From: Clostridiales bacterium UBA7011
Lineage (GTDB): Bacteria > Bacillota > Clostridia > Oscillospirales > Butyricicoccaceae
Direction: 5' to 3'
Length of the DNA stretch: 9,499 bases
Assembly (NCBI GenBank): GCA_002449635.1
Contig: DJXF01000094.1
Location: forward strand, 1,943-11,441
Numbering within the stretch: position 1 is the first letter of the stretch; the number at the start of each line of letters is the position of its first letter. The notes under the pieces were generated by a model, which was given only the letters and a program-made list of their open reading frames with translations, was not told where the DNA came from and made no database searches. The translations under genes and the position numbers were made by a program. Shown in pieces: positions 6,820 to 9,499 of this stretch.

Positions 6820-7116
6820 GCGTTTTCACCTCGAAAACAGTATCCGCAGAACCGCATGGCTTTATGCAGACAATTCGAATTTGTGACGGGCGGACGGCGG
6901 CAAAAAGGCGTCGGAACAAATCGGAAAACCGTTCTGCGCATACGATCCCGCCGCTCCGGCGGACATCCGGTTGTTTCGGGATGCTTTCCCTCATATTCAC
7001 CCCGTGCGGATTTGAAGAAAAATACAAATTGTTCCAAAAGTACAAAAACCGCCATTTCATTGAGAAACAGCGGTTTTCGGTGGATTTGTTGCACTGTTTT
7101 AATAGAATTTCCCGAA
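6820..7116. other. Non-coding transition region between chromosome and AT-rich island
   Basis: No ORF here has convincing codon use and a matching ribosome site. Short open frames on both strands are compositionally random. The segment contains a short GC hairpin near 6946-6960 (CCGCCG/CGGCGG) and the hairpin at 7045-7077, listed separately. From about 7000 rightwards the base composition becomes visibly more A/T-rich, marking the approach to the island. Confidence 0.5.
7044..7077 (-). terminator. Probable terminator of the methyltransferase transcript
   Basis: Arms AAAACCGC (7045-7052) and GCGGTTTT (7070-7077), a symmetric CA/CA internal loop and a second stem TTTC/GAAA (7055-7058, 7064-7067) make a composite hairpin. 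Read on the minus strand it ends in GGCGGTTTTTGT, a U-rich tail. It lies about 120 bp downstream of the methyltransferase stop with no gene in between. Confidence 0.5.
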
Positions 7117-7186
7117 GGGGGGGCATCTGCCCTTTAGGGGGGTTCAACCAGGTCCAAGGGGGGTTCACTTTCAAAAGGGGGGTTCA
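7117..7186. repeat. Left periodic G-tract array, unit AGGGGGGTTCA
   Basis: Four G-tracts begin at 7117 (seven G), 7137, 7158 and 7177 (six G each), spaced 20, 21 and 19 bp. The last three belong to exact copies of AGGGGGGTTCA (7136-7146, 7157-7167, 7176-7186). On the minus strand the unit reads TGAACCCCCCT, similar to the right-flank repeat core GAAC followed by a C-tract but in opposite orientation. Confidence 0.75.
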
Positions 7187-7194
7187 AAGTGAAC
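7163..7194. repeat. 9-bp inverted repeat at the methyltransferase 3' end
   Basis: GTTCACTTT (7163-7171) and AAAGTGAAC (7186-7194) are perfect reverse complements around a 14-nt loop that contains one of the G6 tracts. The right arm ends four bases before the methyltransferase stop codon (7199-7201). It could fold in the 3' end of that transcript or be a protein-binding dyad in DNA. Confidence 0.55.
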
Positions 7195-7198
7195 GATT

Positions 7199-8056
7199 TT
7201 ACCATGTTAGCAATAGTTGATCGTTGACTACTTTGTCCTTCATTTTTCTTCCATTGTTTTGCAGTCTATCAATCATAGACGTTCCACAGTTGACAAGCAG
7301 TTTGCGTTCAAACAAACCATCAGGGGGTATTACTGAAATGTCCGTTTTCTTTGAATCACGCATTCCATTAATTGACAGCATTACTTTTGCGCCGCGGTCT
7401 TTGCATTCAGCAATCATTTTCCATAAAGTTTCAATATCAAAATCTTGCGCCCCATATATGATGCTTTGTGAATGCGTATATGGCGGATCACAATAAACAA
7501 CATCGCCCTCTTTTGGACGCTTCATGGACTCTGTATAGCTTTCACAAGTAAATGATGCCTTTCGCAATAGATTATGCCATTGAATAATACGCCTTTCAAA
7601 AGTTTCCGGGCTGATTGGATTGTGTGGGCCTCGCGGTGTGCTCATATAGCCATCGGCTTTTCGGAAACGAATAACGCCTGAATAGCATGTTCTTGATAGC
7701 AAAACAAAATCATACGGATTATGATTGGCATTAAATCGATCTCTGATTTCGTCATACTTCTTTTCGGGATTTTGAAAGTATTCAGTTATTTCTTTTCTGT
7801 AGTAGTCAATAATGGCCTGCGGGTTCTCTTTTGTAGTATTGAAAATCTCAATCAAGAAAGGCAATATGTCGCTCCCATACGCTTGTTCAAAGTGTGGAAA
7901 CATCATTGTAGCATCAGCTTGAAGTAATTCAGCCATTACTGCACCGCTACCTAAAAATGGTTCATAGTAATTCTCAAAGCTTTGAGGCATATAAGAAACA
8001 ATCGTTTCTGCAAAACGTTGCTTATTACCTATCCATTTCAGAAGTGCAGGAAACAT
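7199..8056 (-). CDS. D12/Dam-class N6-adenine DNA methyltransferase (Type II modification enzyme)
   Basis: This enzyme transfers a methyl group from S-adenosylmethionine to adenine in a short recognition site, protecting the host from the endonuclease encoded across the divergent promoter. At 285 aa it has the usual length of the Dam/M.EcoRV/M.DpnII (alpha-group) family. Motif X appears as LLKWIGNK (5-12), the AdoMet-binding motif I as EPFLGSG (32-38) and the catalytic motif IV as DPPY (190-193). The start at 8056 has no good Shine-Dalgarno, and the proposed -10 (8078-8083) lies close, so the transcript probably has a very short leader. Codon use is far more A/T-rich than in the genes before 6.8 kb, pointing to horizontal acquisition. 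The recognition sequence cannot be read from the protein. Confidence 0.92.
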   Translation of the reverse strand: MFPALLKWIGNKQRFAETIVSYMPQSFENYYEPFLGSGAVMAELLQADATMMFPHFEQAYGSDILPFLIEIFNTTKENPQAIIDYYRKEITEYFQNPEKKYDEIRDRFNANHNPYDFVLLSRTCYSGVIRFRKADGYMSTPRGPHNPISPETFERRIIQWHNLLRKASFTCESYTESMKRPKEGDVVYCDPPYTHSQSIIYGAQDFDIETLWKMIAECKDRGAKVMLSINGMRDSKKTDISVIPPDGLFERKLLVNCGTSMIDRLQNNGRKMKDKVVNDQLLLTW

Positions 8057-8077
8057 AAACTCAAATCCATTTCGTAA

Positions 8078-8083
8078 CTTATA
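8078..8083 (-). promoter_or_regulatory. Possible -10 of the methyltransferase promoter
   Basis: Minus-strand TATAAG lies 21 bp upstream of the methyltransferase start and overlaps the left end of the operator palindrome. No good -35 is visible, so activity may depend on, or be repressed by, the controller protein. Confidence 0.4.
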
Positions 8084-8110
8084 GTCTGTAGACCTAAAGT
8101 CTACAGACTA
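8082..8110. promoter_or_regulatory. C-box-like operator: perfect 12-5-12 palindrome between divergent M and C genes
   Basis: Arms 8082-8093 and 8099-8110 are exact reverse complements around CTAAA. Each arm also contains its own dyad (AGTCTGTAGACC at 8083-8094, AGTCTACAGACT at 8098-8109), giving two half-operators 15 bp centre to centre. This matches the layout of controller-protein operators in restriction-modification systems, where two dimers bind side by side. The adjacent ACTTATAGTC (8077-8086) also resembles known C-box sequences. The palindrome covers the likely -35 and spacer of the controller promoter and the -10 of the methyltransferase promoter, so one protein could balance both directions. 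Confidence 0.8.
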
Positions 8111-8118
8111 ATTATAAT
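8089..8118 (+). promoter_or_regulatory. Promoter of the controller-endonuclease operon
   Basis: A perfect TATAAT (8113-8118) is preceded at 18 bp by TAGACC (8089-8094), which matches four of six consensus -35 bases and lies in the operator. The expected transcript start near 8125 falls just before or within the AAAGGAG, so the leader is very short, as is common for C genes. Confidence 0.65.
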
Positions 8119-8142
8119 AAAGAAAAGGAGATGTGTCAAGTT

Positions 8143-8376
8143 ATGAAGAATGATTTGTTGGTTGAGTTTGGACAAACCGTGAGGAAAATCAGAGTGACTA
8201 GAAATATCTCACAGGAAAAATTTGCGGACTTATGTGACCTTCATCGCACATATATTAGTGATGTAGAATTGGGAAAAAGAAACATTTCACTCGAAAACAT
8301 TGAGAGAATGGCAAAGGCACTTGGTATCAGCTTGACAGAATTATTTAGAGAGGTAGAGAGAAATGAAAGCATTTGA
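8143..8376 (+). CDS. XRE-type helix-turn-helix controller (C) protein
   Basis: This is a 77-aa DNA-binding protein consisting of one helix-turn-helix domain, the size and form of C proteins that time endonuclease expression after entry into a new host. Residues 23-33 (SQEKFADLCDL) form the first HTH helix, and 34-46 (HRTYISDVELGKR) the recognition helix, with the RTYISDVE-GKRNIS pattern typical of C proteins. It is transcribed toward the endonuclease gene and overlaps it by 14 nt. Two starts are possible: ATG 8131 directly abuts AAAGGAG, while ATG 8143 lies 12 bases beyond it. The second is preferred from protein alignment expectations but spacing is not ideal. It probably binds the palindrome at 8082-8110, first activating then repressing its own operon. 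Confidence 0.9.
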   Translation: MKNDLLVEFGQTVRKIRVTRNISQEKFADLCDLHRTYISDVELGKRNISLENIERMAKALGISLTELFREVERNESI

Positions 8377-9226
8377 CGGTTTTGAAAGCATGACTCCAGA
8401 ATTTTGGGCATTTATAAAATTCGTGGGGGATAAGGCAGGATATTGTCTAAGGAAAACTAAAAAGAATCCCGATTCAACCGTTAAAACCTTTTCGTATGAG
8501 GAATTGACTGAATTGGTTAGCAACTATAATATCAATGTATCGGAAGAGACTATCACATCGGCCGTAGATTACATACAATTAAGGGCTGATGCTCTGAATA
8601 ATCAAGTCCGTAACAACCTGATGACTGGAGATGAAGCAAAAGCATTATATAACGAGTTTTCTGAAAGATACGCAGATGAAGAACTTGTATGTAAAATACC
8701 GCGTAATCTTCAAAAAGGAGAGAAAGATCAAACTTCATACTTTTCCGCTTTAATCAATATGATAACCGAATTGCACATTAAGCATAACACGGAAAAATGG
8801 CAAATGGAGAAGCCGGGATTTGACTGTGATCCACATGGTTTGATGTTTGTTATTAACCAAGATGATAATTCCTTAGTAGGCGCTTGTTCTAGACGTTTTG
8901 ATGGTGCATACCCAGGAACAATGAATGCACAGATTATCTGGGAGATAAAGGAATATTATTATACCACCACTTTCGGCAGCCGAATTGCAGATGGTGTTTA
9001 TGAAACAGAACTAGATGGCTTTGAACTTAATGCAATATTTCACCGCACTGGCAAAAAAGTATTTCATGTATTGTTAGTCGACGCATATGGAACATGGTGG
9101 TGCCAAGGACGTTCATACCTTTGCCGCATTATAGATGCGTTGAATAGTGGGTTAGTAGACGAAGTGATCTTTGGGAAAGAAATAATGACACGTTGGCCAC
9201 AAGTTCTAATGGAACATATCCATTGA
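8363..9226 (+). CDS. Predicted Type II restriction endonuclease of unassigned family
   Basis: Family membership is not recognised from sequence alone. The call rests on position: a 287-aa A/T-rich gene co-transcribed with, and overlapping by 14 nt, a C-type controller and divergent from an adenine methyltransferase. The N-terminal half (about 1-130) looks helical and charged. The C-terminal half contains a plausible PD-(D/E)xK-like active site, Asp180 followed 14 residues later by Glu194-Ile-Lys196 in WEIKEYYY, then a conserved-looking FGSRIADGVYETE stretch. There is no signal peptide or membrane helix. GAGAGGT about eight bases before ATG 8363 serves as a ribosome site, with probable translational coupling to the controller. 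It should cleave the site that the neighbouring methyltransferase modifies; the specificity is unknown. Confidence 0.8.
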   Translation: MKAFDGFESMTPEFWAFIKFVGDKAGYCLRKTKKNPDSTVKTFSYEELTELVSNYNINVSEETITSAVDYIQLRADALNNQVRNNLMTGDEAKALYNEFSERYADEELVCKIPRNLQKGEKDQTSYFSALINMITELHIKHNTEKWQMEKPGFDCDPHGLMFVINQDDNSLVGACSRRFDGAYPGTMNAQIIWEIKEYYYTTTFGSRIADGVYETELDGFELNAIFHRTGKKVFHVLLVDAYGTWWCQGRSYLCRIIDALNSGLVDEVIFGKEIMTRWPQVLMEHIH

Positions 9227-9239
9227 CCATTAACCATTA
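9226..9239. repeat. Two tandem copies of ACCATTA after the endonuclease stop
   Basis: ACCATTA occurs at 9226-9232 and 9233-9239, overlapping the last base of the TGA stop. It may be simple slippage. It is recorded because it sits at the edge of the coding cassette. Confidence 0.5.
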
Positions 9240-9261
9240 ACTTCTCGAATTAACTCAAAAA

Positions 9262-9337
9262 TTGAACGATTCCCCTCTGCGAGAACGATACCCCTCAAAT
9301 TGAACGATACCCCTCTATGAGAACGATTTATCTCAAA
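9262..9337. repeat. Right array: four tandem 19-bp repeats, core GAACGAT plus C-tract
   Basis: Units start at 9262, 9281, 9300 and 9319, an exact 19-bp period. They read TTGAACGATTCCCCTC, GAGAACGATACCCCTC, TTGAACGATACCCCTC and GAGAACGATTTATCTC, each followed by three variable bases. The first three bases alternate TTG and GAG, so there is also a 38-bp higher-order period. A decayed copy may precede the array (about 9247-9259, GAATTAACTCAAA, compare unit 4). Spacers are far too short for CRISPR. Iteron-like or transposase/recombinase binding sites are the best comparison. Confidence 0.85.
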
Positions 9338-9371
9338 AACAGGAAACGGAAAGTCTCAAAAACACAAAAAT

Positions 9372-9408
9372 GCCGCTGCGGAAATGACTCCGTAGCGGCT
9401 GCTTTTTT
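9372..9408 (+). terminator. Intrinsic terminator closing the controller-endonuclease operon
   Basis: An 11-bp stem (9372-9382 with 9389-9399, one G-U pair) has a six-base loop and is followed by TGC and six T (9403-9408). It is the first strong plus-strand terminator after the endonuclease, about 145 bp downstream. Confidence 0.85.
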
Positions 9409-9419
9409 ATGGCCGGATA

Positions 9420-9450
9420 CCGAAAAAGCCCTGAAATCAAGGGCTTTCGG
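9420..9450 (-). terminator. Hairpin, probable terminator for a minus-strand gene beyond the right edge
   Basis: AAAGCCCT (9425-9432) pairs with AGGGCTTT (9440-9447), and flanking CCG/CGG pair across a two-base bulge. On the minus strand the stem runs into TTTTT then CGG, which fits termination of leftward transcription entering from outside the window. Confidence 0.55.
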
Positions 9451-9458
9451 GCAAAATG

Positions 9459-9496
9459 AAAAGGTAGGCAATTTCTATCAAAATTACCTACCTTTT
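9459..9496. repeat. Long imperfect palindrome at the right edge
   Basis: AAAAGGTAGG (9459-9468) pairs with CCTACCTTTT (9487-9496). After one C/A mismatch, AATTT (9470-9474) pairs with AAATT (9481-9485) around a CTATCA loop. The plus strand ends in TTTT, so it could terminate rightward transcripts, or be the edge of a palindromic element cut by the window. Confidence 0.6.
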
Positions 9497-9499
9497 ATG

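Noticed and set aside
6809..6994. Possible 61-aa minus-strand ORF (MRESIPK...) upstream of the helical-bundle gene
   Set aside because: GGGGTGA sits only two bases from the ATG, the sequence looks random, it overlaps the next gene's start and no family resemblance is visible.
7117..7182. Canonical G-quadruplex
   Set aside because: There are four long G-tracts, but the 13-15 nt loops are too long for a confident intramolecular quadruplex; recorded instead as a periodic repeat array.
6643..7220. Two overlapping plus-strand open frames spanning the transition region
   Set aside because: They run antisense to the helical-bundle gene or through G-tract repeats, have no SD and encode Cys/Arg-rich random-looking sequence.
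8553..8738. A 61-codon minus-strand open frame inside the endonuclease gene
   Set aside because: Antisense to a long gene with good context, no ribosome site and no recognisable content.
9262..9337. CRISPR array
   Set aside because: Repeat unit is 19 bp with about 3 variable bases between cores, so there are no spacers, and no cas genes are nearby.

Overview
The window looks like a chromosomal segment of a Gram-positive, fairly GC-rich gut-type clostridium (Oscillospirales/Ruminococcaceae-like). This is inferred from the gene content, strong AGGAGG-type ribosome binding sites, TATAAT promoters, and GC-rich codon use in the first 6.8 kb. No rRNA, tRNA or species-diagnostic gene is present, so the assignment is tentative.

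Region 1 (1-3313, minus strand) is a cell-wall operon: a small membrane-anchored FHA protein, a FtsW/RodA-type SEDS glycosyltransferase and a PbpA-type class B penicillin-binding protein. It has a promoter at about 3285-3312 and ends in a perfect 25-bp hairpin at 1-55. The order and sizes resemble the actinobacterial fhaB-rodA-pbpA locus without the phosphatase and kinase genes. SEDS polymerase and transpeptidase would act together on peptidoglycan, with the FHA protein as a possible phospho-threonine-dependent adaptor.

Region 2 (3453-5820, plus strand) is divergently transcribed. It encodes a short KdpD-like sensor kinase (DUF4118 membrane domain plus kinase core, no KdpD/Usp sensor domains) and a KdpE/OmpR-type response regulator, overlapping by ATGA. 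A bidirectional terminator at 5780-5815 separates this operon from a convergent gene.

Region 3 (5827-6819, minus strand) holds two small single genes: a HIRAN-like protein and a helical, ferritin-like (DUF2383-like) protein, each with its own terminator.

Region 4 (about 7100-9410) is a conspicuously A/T-rich island: a complete Type II restriction-modification cassette. A Dam/D12-class adenine methyltransferase runs left. A C-protein-like XRE controller and a predicted restriction endonuclease run right as an overlapping pair. The 86-bp divergent intergenic region contains a perfect 12-5-12 palindrome that fits a C-box operator. Unusual periodic arrays flank the cassette. On the left are four G-tracts (G6-G7) about 20 bp apart. 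On the right are four tandem 19-bp repeats with the core GAACGAT followed by a C-tract. A copy of GAACGAT also abuts the methyltransferase stop codon. These arrays are the least explained structure in the window and may mark the insertion target or mobility/replication sites of the island.

The right edge (9371-9496) contains three successive hairpins, including the terminator that closes the restriction operon.
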